A stretch of 62,565 nucleotides of DNA from Thermodesulfobacteriota bacterium (lineage in GTDB: Bacteria > Desulfobacterota > Anaeroferrophillalia > Anaeroferrophillales > Tharpellaceae): assembly GCA_024762675.1 (NCBI GenBank), contig JANTGZ010000003.1:1-62565 (forward strand). Reading direction: 5' to 3'. Positions 28,431 through 37,923 of this stretch are shown in pieces. The notes beneath the pieces are model-generated. The model worked only from the letters and a program-made list of their open reading frames with translations, was not told the DNA's origin and ran no database searches. Numbering within the stretch: the stretch's first letter is position 1; every line of letters begins with the position of its first letter. The translations under genes were made by a program, and so were the position numbers.

Positions 28431-29108
28431 ATGAAAATCCTGCTCGTCGAAGATGATCCTCAACTGCAAATACAGATACAAAACCTGCTCTCAGAACAGC
28501 GCTATCTGGTCGATACCGCCGCTGATGGAAATCGGGCTCTGGATAAAATCTTTGCCGAGAGTTACGACCTGATTCTCTTAGACATCATGCTGCCTCAAGT
28601 TGACGGACTAACCATTTTACAGGAGATGCGCCGCGCCCACATTATTACTCCGGTGCTCCTCTTGACTGCCAAAGGCTCGGTTGAAGATCGGGTCAAGGGG
28701 CTTGATTACGGAGCCGACGACTATCTTGCCAAGCCCTTTTCGATAGCAGAGCTGCTGGCTCGTATTAGAGCACTGCTACGCCGTCCGGGGCGTGAGTGTG
28801 ATAGTCTCCTGAAGGTTGGCGACATCACCCTCGACACCGTCAGTCGCAAAGTCACAAAGGCCAGGGAAAATCTCGATCTGACCCCCAAGGAGTTTTCCCT
28901 GCTGGAATTCCTCCTCTACAACAAAAATCAGCCGGCTTCCCGCATCACCCTGGCCGAACATGTCTGGGGGGATGATTTCGATCCCTTTACGATGTCTAAC
29001 ACCATTGATGTCCACATTAAAAACCTGCGTCGGAAAATTGATCCTGAATGTGCAAATAGTTCATTAATAAAAACCGTTCGCGGGATCGGCTTCGTGATTG
29101 AAGAGTAA
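28431..29108 (+). CDS. OmpR-family response regulator (PmrA/QseB-like)
   Basis: A 225-residue receiver plus winged-helix regulator. The acidic pocket is E7-D8-D9, the phosphorylated aspartate is D51 (LLDIMLPQVDG), and TAKGSVEDRVKGLDYGADDY covers the switch and lysine region. A complete OmpR/PhoB winged helix ends the protein. It is followed after 6 bp by its kinase. As the only intact OmpR-type regulator here and adjacent to the arn operon, it is the prime candidate to bind the 11-bp-period repeats found before island genes; this is inference. Confidence 0.9.
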   Translation: MKILLVEDDPQLQIQIQNLLSEQRYLVDTAADGNRALDKIFAESYDLILLDIMLPQVDGLTILQEMRRAHIITPVLLLTAKGSVEDRVKGLDYGADDYLAKPFSIAELLARIRALLRRPGRECDSLLKVGDITLDTVSRKVTKARENLDLTPKEFSLLEFLLYNKNQPASRITLAEHVWGDDFDPFTMSNTIDVHIKNLRRKIDPECANSSLIKTVRGIGFVIEE

Positions 29109-29114
29109 TTTTTC

Positions 29115-30524
29115 ATGAAAATTCGCACAAAAATCAGCCTTTGGATTACCAGTGCCGGAATCATCGTCAGCATGGTGTTCTCCCTGATTGTTTTCTATGA
29201 GATGGCTGAGCAGACCTACGAACAGTTAGACGACGAGCTCAAAGCAACCGTTAACAACGTTTTTAAGATAATCAAAAAGAACGAGTTCGAAAACAGTGAC
29301 CAGACCTCTCTGTCAGCGCAAGTTCTTCTCAACAACCAACGCTACTGGATTCGTGCCTTCCGGGCAGGCACGCCGATCTATTCGTCCAGTCTGGCACAAA
29401 TCATTGACCTGCCGCTTAATCCCCGAAAGAAAAGATATTCCGTCAGCGTCAAGATCCCACGAGAAAAGATCGACCTTGATCAAGATCGCTATAATGAGGT
29501 GACATTTCGGGTTCGATCTATAAAGGTTTCCGCCCTGCATGCCCCTCCGGGCTATCACATCTATGCCGCACTGCCCATGGAAGAACTTGAAGAAGAGATC
29601 ATCGAGCTAATCATATTCATCTCTCTGGGACTATTCTTTTCAACCATACTGCTGATTCTTATCAGCTATTTTCTGGCTGGCCATATCCTCCGACCAGTTC
29701 GGAAAATCACCAACCTTGCCCAGGAAATCAATGAAAACGATCTGACCCGCCGCATCCTCTTAAACTCCAGTCAAGATGAACTCTATGATCTCTCTTTTGC
29801 CTTAAACCAGATGCTTGATCGCCTGCAGCGCTCTTTTACTCGCCAGAAACAGTTTCTCGCTGACGCAGCCCATGAGCTCAACACCCCGATGACCAGTGTC
29901 CAGCTCTTTATGGAACAGGGCCTGCTTAACCGCGAACTGCCGGCCCCTTTTTACAAAGGTCTACAGCAACAGCAGCAGGTTTTGATGCGTATAAGACGTC
30001 TCCTGCACGACCTTATGACCCTCTCATGGCTGGAACTCGGACGTAAACTCAAACCCGAAACCTTTGACCTGAAAGCCGCAACCGCATCCGTGATTGAAGA
30101 TTTCAAACCCTTGCTAGAGTTAAAAAATATTGACTTGGCCAGTTCTCTGCCGGAAAGCCTGAACTACTTAGGAGACCCCGATCAACTCCATCGGGTTCTG
30201 GTCAATATTATCGACAATGCCATCAAATATAATTTACAATCAGGAAAACTTATTGTCAGACTGGAAAAATTACCGGAAACGATTCGGCTTACGGTAAGCA
30301 ACACCGCACTGCCGATTGCGGAAGCGGATCTGGAGCAGGTTTTTGAGCAGTTTTATCGAGTCGAAAAATCACGTTCTAAAGAGTTTGGCGGCTGTGGCCT
30401 GGGTCTGACCATCGTCAGGGAGGTTGTCAGACTGCACGGCGGCCAGGTATCTCTTACAAACGAGCCGCCGGATATGATCAACTTGCGCATTACCCTTCCC
30501 CTAGCTTTCAAAAAACCAGCATAA
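29115..30524 (+). CDS. membrane sensor histidine kinase (PmrB/QseC-like)
   Basis: A 469-residue kinase with two membrane helices (about residues 8-28 and 163-190) flanking a periplasmic sensor of about 130 residues, then HAMP (about 190-242), dimerisation/H-box with H253 in AAHELNTPMTS, and an ATPase domain with N-, F- and G-boxes (VLVNIIDNAIKYN, FEQFYRVEKSRS, GCGLGLTI). Asn replaces the usual Arg in HELRTP. The short run EELEEEIIEL beside the second helix is acidic. It likely senses envelope cations or peptides and phosphorylates the preceding regulator. Its last 17 bp overlap the convergent dgkA. Confidence 0.88.
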   Translation: MKIRTKISLWITSAGIIVSMVFSLIVFYEMAEQTYEQLDDELKATVNNVFKIIKKNEFENSDQTSLSAQVLLNNQRYWIRAFRAGTPIYSSSLAQIIDLPLNPRKKRYSVSVKIPREKIDLDQDRYNEVTFRVRSIKVSALHAPPGYHIYAALPMEELEEEIIELIIFISLGLFFSTILLILISYFLAGHILRPVRKITNLAQEINENDLTRRILLNSSQDELYDLSFALNQMLDRLQRSFTRQKQFLADAAHELNTPMTSVQLFMEQGLLNRELPAPFYKGLQQQQQVLMRIRRLLHDLMTLSWLELGRKLKPETFDLKAATASVIEDFKPLLELKNIDLASSLPESLNYLGDPDQLHRVLVNIIDNAIKYNLQSGKLIVRLEKLPETIRLTVSNTALPIAEADLEQVFEQFYRVEKSRSKEFGGCGLGLTIVREVVRLHGGQVSLTNEPPDMINLRITLPLAFKKPA

Positions 30525-30882
30525 ACCAGGTCAAAGCAGCCAGGGCGAGGGCCACCATGACCGCCGCCGAGGCAATATCTTTGGCCCGACCGGAGAGTTC
30601 ATGCTCTTCGCTGCCGATACGATCAACCACCGCCTCAACCGCCGAATTCAGCAACTCGGCCAACATGACAATCAGCCAGCTGCCAATCAATAGTACCTTT
30701 TCAACCCCGGTGTCACCCACCCACAAACCCAAAGGCACCACGAAAAACAGCATATAGACCTCCTGGCGAAAGGCCTGTTCATGCTGAAAAGCCGCCTGCA
30801 GACCTGCCAGTGAATAACCGGTCGCTCGCCAGAGGCGGGTAGCAGCCTTTTCCAGATCCTGCTTGAACTGTTCTCGATCCAT
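30508..30882 (-). CDS. dgkA: diacylglycerol kinase DgkA
   Basis: Small trimeric inner-membrane kinase (about 124 residues) that recycles diacylglycerol to phosphatidic acid. Three membrane helices and the active-site segment AELLNSAVEAVVDRIG with conserved Glu and Asn are present. ATG 30882 fits the GAGG upstream; a GTG at 30894 would add four residues. Diacylglycerol is the by-product when phosphoglycerol or phosphoethanolamine is taken from lipids, so it complements the sulfatase-fold transferase upstream. The 3' end overlaps the convergent kinase gene. Confidence 0.88.
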   Translation of the reverse strand: MDREQFKQDLEKAATRLWRATGYSLAGLQAAFQHEQAFRQEVYMLFFVVPLGLWVGDTGVEKVLLIGSWLIVMLAELLNSAVEAVVDRIGSEEHELSGRAKDIASAAVMVALALAALTWFMLVF

Positions 30883-30896
30883 CACAAAAGCCACCT

Positions 30897-31556
30897 CTAT
30901 AATGTAAAATTATCGATTTGGCCGCGATGGGCGATAACCATTAAAACATCACCAACCGATAGTATCTGGTTTGAATCCGGGATGAAACGAAGTTCCCCAG
31001 CAACCCCAAAACGCACTGCAATAACCTGAATTTTATAGCGATTGGTCAAATCAAGCTGGCGCAATGTTTGACCGGCACTTTGCTCGATCGCAACCTCATG
31101 AATAACCAAATCATGGTCAAAAGGTAGATAATCTATAAAACCTGAATGGGAAAGTCGATCAGCTAGCTGCCTGGCGGCCAAATCCTCCGGGATAACCACC
31201 CGGTCTACACCAATCTTTTTCAACAATTTTCGATGGTCTGAATTACTGGCTTTGACCCAGACATTGGCGACCTTGAGCTCCTTGAGATACATTGAGATCA
31301 TGGCACTGGCGGAAATCGAATCACCGACAGTAACCATAACATATTCAAGTTCAGCCATCCCAACCTGCTCTAAAACCTCTTTTTCCCGGGCATCAGCCTG
31401 AAAAACCTGGGTCAAACATGCCTGAGCCTGCTTGATGTGAGCAGGATCTATATCGAGACCTAAAACATCATGCCCAAGCTCAACCAGGTGCATGGCAAAA
31501 CGTAACCCGAATTTGCCCAACCCGATAACCCCAACCTGCAGTCTCTCCTTCGCCAT
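30897..31556 (-). CDS. KtrA/TrkA-type K+ uptake regulatory subunit
   Basis: Cytoplasmic gating ring of a K+ uptake system, 219 residues. The Rossmann RCK_N domain (VGVIGLGKFGLRFAMHL, GLDIDPAHIKQAQ) binds nucleotides. The C-terminal TrkA_C domain (about 140-215) binds ligand. Single RCK_N plus TrkA_C, as in KtrA, not the doubled form of TrkA. It lies 22 bp after its membrane partner. ATG 31556 is preferred to GTG 31559. Confidence 0.85.
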   Translation of the reverse strand: MAKERLQVGVIGLGKFGLRFAMHLVELGHDVLGLDIDPAHIKQAQACLTQVFQADAREKEVLEQVGMAELEYVMVTVGDSISASAMISMYLKELKVANVWVKASNSDHRKLLKKIGVDRVVIPEDLAARQLADRLSHSGFIDYLPFDHDLVIHEVAIEQSAGQTLRQLDLTNRYKIQVIAVRFGVAGELRFIPDSNQILSVGDVLMVIAHRGQIDNFTL

Positions 31557-31578
31557 CACTTACCCCTTTTTAAAAACA

Positions 31579-32967
31579 TCAGCCAATCAACAAACGCTCT
31601 TCCGGCCACTGAAAAAGCTCTTTCTGCCGATAACTCTGGACCGCGGCAATAATAATAATCGGGCCGAGTCTTCCGGTAAACATCAACAATATTATAATGA
31701 TTTTACCGAGCGCACTAAGTTTTGCCGTCAAACCCAGACTTAGACCAACCGTGGCAAAAGCGGAAACCGTCTCAAAAAGAATTTTCAACTCCAGGTCACG
31801 GCTTTGCGGATGCGGAACCAACCCTCCTTCCGTAATATTGAGCAGAAAAGCCGCCGAGAGGATGATAACCACCGAGAAAAAAAGCAGCACCAGAGCCTCA
31901 TGCAGAACTCTTTTTTCAACCGCAAAACGACCGATTACAGCCTGCGATCGACCTTTGATCTGGGCCATTAAAAAAGCCGCCAAAACCCTGAAAGTACCAA
32001 CTTTAAGACCGCCGGCACAAGACCCCGACCCGCCACCAATAAACATCAGAATAATCATAAGGTAGAGCGATACATTTGTCATTATATTAAGGTTAATGGT
32101 ATTAAACCCGGCCGTACGACAGGTTACCGACTGAAAAAGACCGGCTAACATGGTGACGGCTCGGCCAGTACCTGGCTGAGAGGCGCAATATTCAAAGAAA
32201 GAGATCCCAATACCACCTGCGATAATCAGAAAAAAAGTCGTAAAAATAACAATCTTACCATACCAACTCAGACAATATTGACTAGGGTTTGCTACCCCCT
32301 TAAAAAACCCTGAACCCCAGCGTTTAAAAAGAGCCACGATACAGCCATTAAGCTCAACCACAACCGCAAACCCGATTCCGCCGGTAATAATCAACAACAT
32401 CACCACCAGATTAACGCCCCAGTCGGCATGCCAATGTGACAAACTGTCCCGATAAAGCGAAAAACCGGCATTACAAAAAGCTGAGACCGAGTGAAAAAGA
32501 GCACTGAAAAAGGTAAAATCCCGGGGTGCGGCCGCATACAACAAGAAAGTTCCAATAATCTCTATAATCAAGGTCCAAAGCACAATTTTCACCAGGAGTT
32601 TGGCAAAAGGCTGACTCTGCTTATGTTGCAGCCCCTGACCCACAACAAAGCGATCATTCAAAGCGATTCGTTGCTTGATCAGGTAGTAGATAAGTGCGGT
32701 ATAGGTCATAATCCCGATACCGCCCAGCTGAATCAAGAGCAAAATAACACTTTGCCCAAACAGAGAGTAGGTGGTGCCGGTATCAAGGGTTGCCAAACCG
32801 GTCACACAAACGGCTGAGGTAGCGGTAAAAAGCGCATCAAGCCAGGAGATTGCGGCGCCCTCCAGGGCAAATCGGCTATGGAGCAAAAAAGTACCGAAAG
32901 TAATCGTCCCGGCAAAAAGGATGATCGGCAGGGTGATTGGAGTTATTCTTTGATTGATTCTTCGCAT
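31579..32967 (-). CDS. KtrB/TrkH-type K+ uptake membrane subunit
   Basis: A 462-residue membrane protein of the Trk/Ktr/HKT superfamily built from four M1-P-M2 units with filter glycines (for example SAVCVTGLATLD, SAFCNAGFS, CRTAGFNT and SAFATVGLSLG). It imports K+, probably with Na+ or H+ coupling, when assembled with the RCK protein encoded just downstream. The pair is transcribed toward dgkA. Together with the mechanosensitive channel across the divergent promoter region, this suggests an osmoregulation locus. Confidence 0.88.
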   Translation of the reverse strand: MRRINQRITPITLPIILFAGTITFGTFLLHSRFALEGAAISWLDALFTATSAVCVTGLATLDTGTTYSLFGQSVILLLIQLGGIGIMTYTALIYYLIKQRIALNDRFVVGQGLQHKQSQPFAKLLVKIVLWTLIIEIIGTFLLYAAAPRDFTFFSALFHSVSAFCNAGFSLYRDSLSHWHADWGVNLVVMLLIITGGIGFAVVVELNGCIVALFKRWGSGFFKGVANPSQYCLSWYGKIVIFTTFFLIIAGGIGISFFEYCASQPGTGRAVTMLAGLFQSVTCRTAGFNTINLNIMTNVSLYLMIILMFIGGGSGSCAGGLKVGTFRVLAAFLMAQIKGRSQAVIGRFAVEKRVLHEALVLLFFSVVIILSAAFLLNITEGGLVPHPQSRDLELKILFETVSAFATVGLSLGLTAKLSALGKIIIILLMFTGRLGPIIIIAAVQSYRQKELFQWPEERLLIG

Positions 32968-33245
32968 AAAGATAATTCTCAGGTAGGTTTAGACAAAGCA
33001 CCATAATCTTATTTTTTGATATTGTCAAAATGGTTCTCTAACCATGCAAAGACAGAATTTAGAATAGAACCAGCATTTTAATTGACTTTAAATAATGCAG
33101 AGAGAAGTAGGCTTCGCCCGCCGCCTGTTTACGTTATTAAGGGAAATAAAAAGCACGCTTTTTTACTGTCAAAAAAATGGTTTTCGTATATATTCTAAGT
33201 TTGTTCGTAAAGTTTGCAACCAACATCTTTAAAGGTTTTAAAAAA
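32968..33245. other. divergent promoter region between K+ uptake and MscK-like genes
   Basis: 278 bp without a gene. It is AT-rich and should carry promoters for both flanking units, but no box is clear enough to call. A small hairpin (AAAAAGC and GCTTTTT, 33148-33164) with a T6 tract lies near the right end; it looks like a weak terminator or is incidental. Confidence 0.4.
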
Positions 33246-35609
33246 ATGGCCAGACACTCGTTGAAAAAATATTTTTACAGCTCAATATTGCTGATCTCAC
33301 TGGTTTTTGTTCTCGCGCTGGATTGCGTTGCACAACTCCCCCCTGAAGTCAACACCCCACTCGAAAATAGCTTGTATCAGGGCAGCACCGAAGAGATCAC
33401 CGCTTTCATCACACAACGACAGGAACAGATCTCTAATATCATTATTAACATAGACAAAAATGTCGTCATTGAAACCGACAAAAACATCGAAAACAGTGCC
33501 ACCGCGGTCAAAGATCTTTTCCTGGGACTCTCTCTACAATACAAAAGCCTGCTGAAAGAGCTTTCCCGAACAACCGCTACCGGACTGAACAAACCCTCGG
33601 TCTCGGGACCACCCTACGATATCGAAGGTTTTGACAAAATCATCTCTTTCCAGCGCCAGACCAGCCTGCAGTTGGCTGACAGCAGCAAAAAGTTCTCCCT
33701 TCTGCAAAGCCGCCTAACAAGCCTTAAAGAGAGCGCCATCGGCCAGCTCTCCGAATATGCCAAGCTCTTGAAAACCGATTTTGGAAAGCACCTCATACTC
33801 TACGAGAAATACGGCAAACTCCTAACTCTACAGGGTGAGTATGCGCTTTTACAGATCAAAAAACCAAAGCTCGAAGTACAGCTCGCAAACCTTCATGAAA
33901 ACAAAAAATTTGCCGCGGCATGGGTCAAGGAGGCCTTTGCTGAACTTAAGATAACCCCAGAAGATATAAAAAAGGCTCAAAAATTAAGGGCTGAGCGCCA
34001 AACCCTTTTCAAGGAAGCTACCGACGCAACCAGCGCCGAATATCAGGACCTTAATCGCCGAGTTCTAATCTACGAGGCCCAACTCAACGAAGCCCTGTCA
34101 AAACTTGAAGCAAGCGCTGCCGAAAACACCCCTGAACGAGAGGAAGCGACTATAGAGAAGGAACGCATTGAATTGATCCTGGACGCCCTCAAACTACGCA
34201 TCCACCTAATCAACCAGAAACGCCTTAATTGTGAAATCAAGACCTTAAAAAGCAATTTCCGTTTGCAGTGGCTGAACAATTATGAACTTGAAGGTGAAAA
34301 AAACCGCCTCAGCGACTTTATCAAAAAGTGGAGTCAGGAGACTGATAAGCTGACCCGAAAACAGGAGGCCACCACCACTTCAATATCGGAGGTGACCCTG
34401 GCTCGGGCTACCCTGACCCAGAAGCTGGTAAACATTCTTAATAAAAAAACCGCTGCCGAAACCAGCCAACTCCGGAAAACCCTCGATTCCCTCGCCCGCC
34501 AGGCTGACAAAGTCAATGAAAACATTGACAAACTTATCATGGCTTTGTCAGAAAATGACCAGGCCTTAAAAAATGCAAAGAGGGAGATTGAGCAGATTCT
34601 CGACCTGACCCGTTTCACCATCAGTCTCAGCGAAAGAATTCGGACCTGGAGCGCCCTGAACCTTGCCGGTTTACATGACCACGCCCTGAACATCCTCTAT
34701 TATCCACTCTTTTCGATCGGCACGTCAACCGTAAATCTGCTGATTATCCTTAAAGTCTTTTTCCTGCTTTTTTTAGGAATCTTTTTCTTGCGTCTGCTAC
34801 GCCACAAGATTGCTGTCCTGCTTGAAAAAAAGGTCGGCATGTCGCGCGGAGCCATCAATTCGATTACTACTCTGGGCTACTACGCCAGCCTGATCATCGG
34901 CGTCCTGATCATCCTCTCCACTGCCGGCCTTGATCTGAGCCAGCTCAGTATTATTCTTGGAGCTCTCGGCGTCGGTATCGGTTTCGGACTCCAGACCATC
35001 ACCAACAATTTCATCAGCGGCATTATTCTGCTGACTGAACAGACCGTAAAAGTGGGCGATCTTGTCAATCTCGAGTCTGGCCTGGTAGGCGAAGTAAAAA
35101 AATTGGCCATCCGGGCTACGGTCGTCCGCACAGCCGAAGGCGAGGATATCATCGTCCCCAATTCCGAATTTATCTCAGGCCGAGTCAACACCTGGACCTA
35201 TGGCGACGACTGGCGACGACTCGATATCCCCTTTGGGGTCTCTTATGACTCCGACCCCGACGAGATCGTCCAGTTAGCCGAAGCCGCAGCCCGGGAGGTC
35301 GCTATTACCCGCGAAGACTTTATGCACCCCTTACGTATATTCTTTGAAGGTTTTGGCGACAACAGCCTCGATTTTTCAATCCGCGTCTGGTGTCGCATGA
35401 CCAACCTCAAGGCCCCTTCCGGCCTCAAAAGTGACTATTACTTTGCCCTTTTTCGAAAATTTAAAGATGCGGGCGTCACCATTCCCTTCCCCCAACGGGA
35501 CCTGCACCTGCAGTCGGCTTCTCCCGAATTGGCGGAAAAGCTGCACGCCCTGGTTGCCCCAGAAAAACAAACTCCAGGCGACAGGATTGGTAATGAACTC
35601 TCAAAGTGA
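33246..35609 (+). CDS. MscK/MscS-like mechanosensitive channel with long periplasmic coiled coil
   Basis: About 787 residues. A signal peptide is followed by a long periplasmic helical region rich in Lys, Glu and Leu (about 40-460), then membrane helices and a C-terminal MscS core: the pore helix LGALGVGIGFGLQTITNNFISG, the beta domain (VGDLVNLESGLVGEV, IIVPNSEF) and the alpha/beta vestibule. It should release ions during hypo-osmotic shock. The start is set at ATG 33246, which leads directly into the signal peptide; ATG 33177 would add 23 residues. Its last 17 bp overlap the permease gene. Confidence 0.85.
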   Translation: MARHSLKKYFYSSILLISLVFVLALDCVAQLPPEVNTPLENSLYQGSTEEITAFITQRQEQISNIIINIDKNVVIETDKNIENSATAVKDLFLGLSLQYKSLLKELSRTTATGLNKPSVSGPPYDIEGFDKIISFQRQTSLQLADSSKKFSLLQSRLTSLKESAIGQLSEYAKLLKTDFGKHLILYEKYGKLLTLQGEYALLQIKKPKLEVQLANLHENKKFAAAWVKEAFAELKITPEDIKKAQKLRAERQTLFKEATDATSAEYQDLNRRVLIYEAQLNEALSKLEASAAENTPEREEATIEKERIELILDALKLRIHLINQKRLNCEIKTLKSNFRLQWLNNYELEGEKNRLSDFIKKWSQETDKLTRKQEATTTSISEVTLARATLTQKLVNILNKKTAAETSQLRKTLDSLARQADKVNENIDKLIMALSENDQALKNAKREIEQILDLTRFTISLSERIRTWSALNLAGLHDHALNILYYPLFSIGTSTVNLLIILKVFFLLFLGIFFLRLLRHKIAVLLEKKVGMSRGAINSITTLGYYASLIIGVLIILSTAGLDLSQLSIILGALGVGIGFGLQTITNNFISGIILLTEQTVKVGDLVNLESGLVGEVKKLAIRATVVRTAEGEDIIVPNSEFISGRVNTWTYGDDWRRLDIPFGVSYDSDPDEIVQLAEAAAREVAITREDFMHPLRIFFEGFGDNSLDFSIRVWCRMTNLKAPSGLKSDYYFALFRKFKDAGVTIPFPQRDLHLQSASPELAEKLHALVAPEKQTPGDRIGNELSK

Positions 35610-37854
35610 CAACCTCCAGCCCCAGACAGACACTCCAACTCCGGTAAACAGTGAGAAAAAACCGAATCTGGGGGCCTTTGTCGGCGTCTTCACGCCGACC
35701 ATCCTGACCATCCTCGGAGTCATCATGTACCTGCGTTTTGGCTGGGTTGTCGGGCAGATGGGCCTCTATAAAACTTTGCTGATCGTGATTATCGCCAGCA
35801 GCATCACCTTGGTCACCTCGTTCTCCCTCTCCGCCATCGCCACTAACAGCCGAGTCGGGGTCGGCGGCGCCTATTTTATGATCTCGCGTAGTTTAGGGTT
35901 AGATTTCGGCGGTGCCATCGGCCTGCCACTCTTTCTTTCCCAGGCCCTCTCGGTCACCCTCTACGCTTTTGGCCTGGCCGAATCTTTACGCTTTGTCTGG
36001 CCCGCAACCCCTCTGCTGCCAACGACCTTCGTCATCATTCTTGCAGTTGCAGCCCTGGCCTGGCGCGGGGCTGATATAGCTTTAAAAGCCCAGCTCCCGA
36101 TCATGGTTATGATCGGCCTCTCTCTTCTGGCTCTAACCGGCGGAGCACTCAGCCACGGCAATAGTGCCAACATTGCCAATCAACTGGCCCCGGAATACGG
36201 TTTCTGGGTGGTTTTTGCCGTGTTTTTCCCGGCTGTTACCGGCATCATGGCAGGCTTAAGCCTCTCCGGCGATCTCAAAGATCCCAAAACTGCGATTTCA
36301 CGCGGCACCCTCGGGGCAATCCTCTGCGGCGTAGTCATCTATCTTATCGTGCCCATACTCCTGGCCTACTCAGGTTCACCAGCAGAACTAAAAGCCGATC
36401 CCATGTTCTGGACCAAGGTCTCTTTCCTAGGCCCCTGGCTTATCCTGCCGGGTCTCTGGGGCGCAATTTTCTCATCCGCAGTCGGCTCTATGCTGGGTGC
36501 ACCCCGAACCCTGCAGGCCCTGGCCCGCGACCATCTGGCCCCAACCTTGTTCGATAAAGTCGACCCTGACAGCGGAGAACCGCTTTGGGGAATTGCTTTG
36601 ACCTTAGGCATCGCCTTAACCGCTGTTTTTCTCGGAGGTCTCAACAGTGTCGCCCAGGTCGTAACGATGTTCTTTTTAACCGTTTACGGCACCACCAATC
36701 TCGTCGCCACCCTGGAAAAAGTCTCCCGCAACCCCGCCTGGCGGCCGACTATCGATATCCCCTGGCATTTAAGTCTCGCAGGCGCCTTCAGCTGTTTTGC
36801 GGTCATGGCTCTGATAAATGCCACGGCAAGCCTTGTGGCTATCACCGTAGAGGTGGCCATCTGGTTATACCTTAAACATAAAATCAACCGTGAAACCTGG
36901 GGAGATGTCTGGCGTGATGTCTATGTCGCCCTGATTCGATGGGCTCTGGTAAAGCTTGTTCAAAGACCCATGACGGCACGCAACTGGCGCCCCCATCTTC
37001 TGGTTTTTGTCAGCGACATCAACAAACGTCTGGATCTGGTCCGTTTCGGTACCTGGTTTACCGAAAATCGCGGGATCGTGACTGCCTGCGAACTGATTGT
37101 CGGCGATGTTCTTGATGTCGAGATTGATACTGAAGCCCGACAAGAGCAGATCCGCCTGATTTTGCAGGATGCTGACATCTCAGCCTTCTCCGAAGTCAAT
37201 GTCGTTCACGATATCGAACGAGGGGTCATTGCCGTAACCCAGGCCAGCGGCATCGCCGGCATCCCGAACAATACCATCCTCCTCGGCATGCCCGACGACC
37301 TGCAACGCCTGACTGCTTTTTTGAAACTTATCCAACGCCTTGAGATCATCAACCGCTCTATGATTATCGGCAGCCTGGTGCCGCGTCTACCGGGCTGGGA
37401 AAAGAGCCGTAAAAACATCCATATCTGGTGGGGCGGCCTGCAGCGTAATGGGGATCTGATGCTGCTCTTAGCTTACCTTCTGAGCCAAAATCCCGAATGG
37501 CATGATACCACCATCCGGGTCTTAAGCATCGCCTCCAATAAACTGATGCACGATAAGACCGAGAAGATACTCAACCACCTGATACCTGAAATCCGAATTA
37601 AAGCCGAGATCGAGATTATGATTCGTGATGATGAGTTCAGCATAAAAGAGTTGATGATGTTAAAAAGCAGCGAAGCCGATATTGTCTTTCTCGGCCTGGC
37701 AACGCCGGAGGAGGGGGAGGAAGAGGAACACGCCAAACGCCTGTTGGCTATGGCCGAGGGTCTGCCAACCTGTTTTTTCGTCCACAACGGCAGTCTCTTT
37801 ATTGGTGATCTGCTATCCTCGGAAAACGAATCACAGGCAACAAAAAAAATCTGA
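35593..37854 (+). CDS. SLC12-type (cation-chloride cotransporter-like) permease
   Basis: About 753 residues, APC superfamily. The membrane part (residues 30-480) starts with GVFTPTILTILGVIMYLRFGWVVG, which is the hallmark of SLC12-like proteins. A cytoplasmic C-terminal domain of about 270 residues, as in eukaryotic and bacterial CCC relatives, follows. Substrate may be K+/Cl- or amino acids; the neighbouring K+ and mechanosensitive genes favour ion or osmolyte transport. The ATG at 35593 lies inside the end of the channel gene, so the two are probably translated together. Confidence 0.8.
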   Translation: MNSQSDNLQPQTDTPTPVNSEKKPNLGAFVGVFTPTILTILGVIMYLRFGWVVGQMGLYKTLLIVIIASSITLVTSFSLSAIATNSRVGVGGAYFMISRSLGLDFGGAIGLPLFLSQALSVTLYAFGLAESLRFVWPATPLLPTTFVIILAVAALAWRGADIALKAQLPIMVMIGLSLLALTGGALSHGNSANIANQLAPEYGFWVVFAVFFPAVTGIMAGLSLSGDLKDPKTAISRGTLGAILCGVVIYLIVPILLAYSGSPAELKADPMFWTKVSFLGPWLILPGLWGAIFSSAVGSMLGAPRTLQALARDHLAPTLFDKVDPDSGEPLWGIALTLGIALTAVFLGGLNSVAQVVTMFFLTVYGTTNLVATLEKVSRNPAWRPTIDIPWHLSLAGAFSCFAVMALINATASLVAITVEVAIWLYLKHKINRETWGDVWRDVYVALIRWALVKLVQRPMTARNWRPHLLVFVSDINKRLDLVRFGTWFTENRGIVTACELIVGDVLDVEIDTEARQEQIRLILQDADISAFSEVNVVHDIERGVIAVTQASGIAGIPNNTILLGMPDDLQRLTAFLKLIQRLEIINRSMIIGSLVPRLPGWEKSRKNIHIWWGGLQRNGDLMLLLAYLLSQNPEWHDTTIRVLSIASNKLMHDKTEKILNHLIPEIRIKAEIEIMIRDDEFSIKELMMLKSSEADIVFLGLATPEEGEEEEHAKRLLAMAEGLPTCFFVHNGSLFIGDLLSSENESQATKKI

Positions 37855-37923
37855 CTGTTGCAGTCTGGTGAATTTTAATGTAAATGGAGACTGCCGAAAG
37901 CAAACCATCTGAAATTCACATAA

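Noticed and set aside
34880..35191. 103-residue antisense frame under the MscK-like gene, and many similar frames
   Set aside because: These are shadows of GC-rich genes with no independent signal or domain.
35431..35592. N-terminal extension of the SLC12-type permease
   Set aside because: The region is the channel gene read in another frame; permease similarity begins shortly after ATG 35593.
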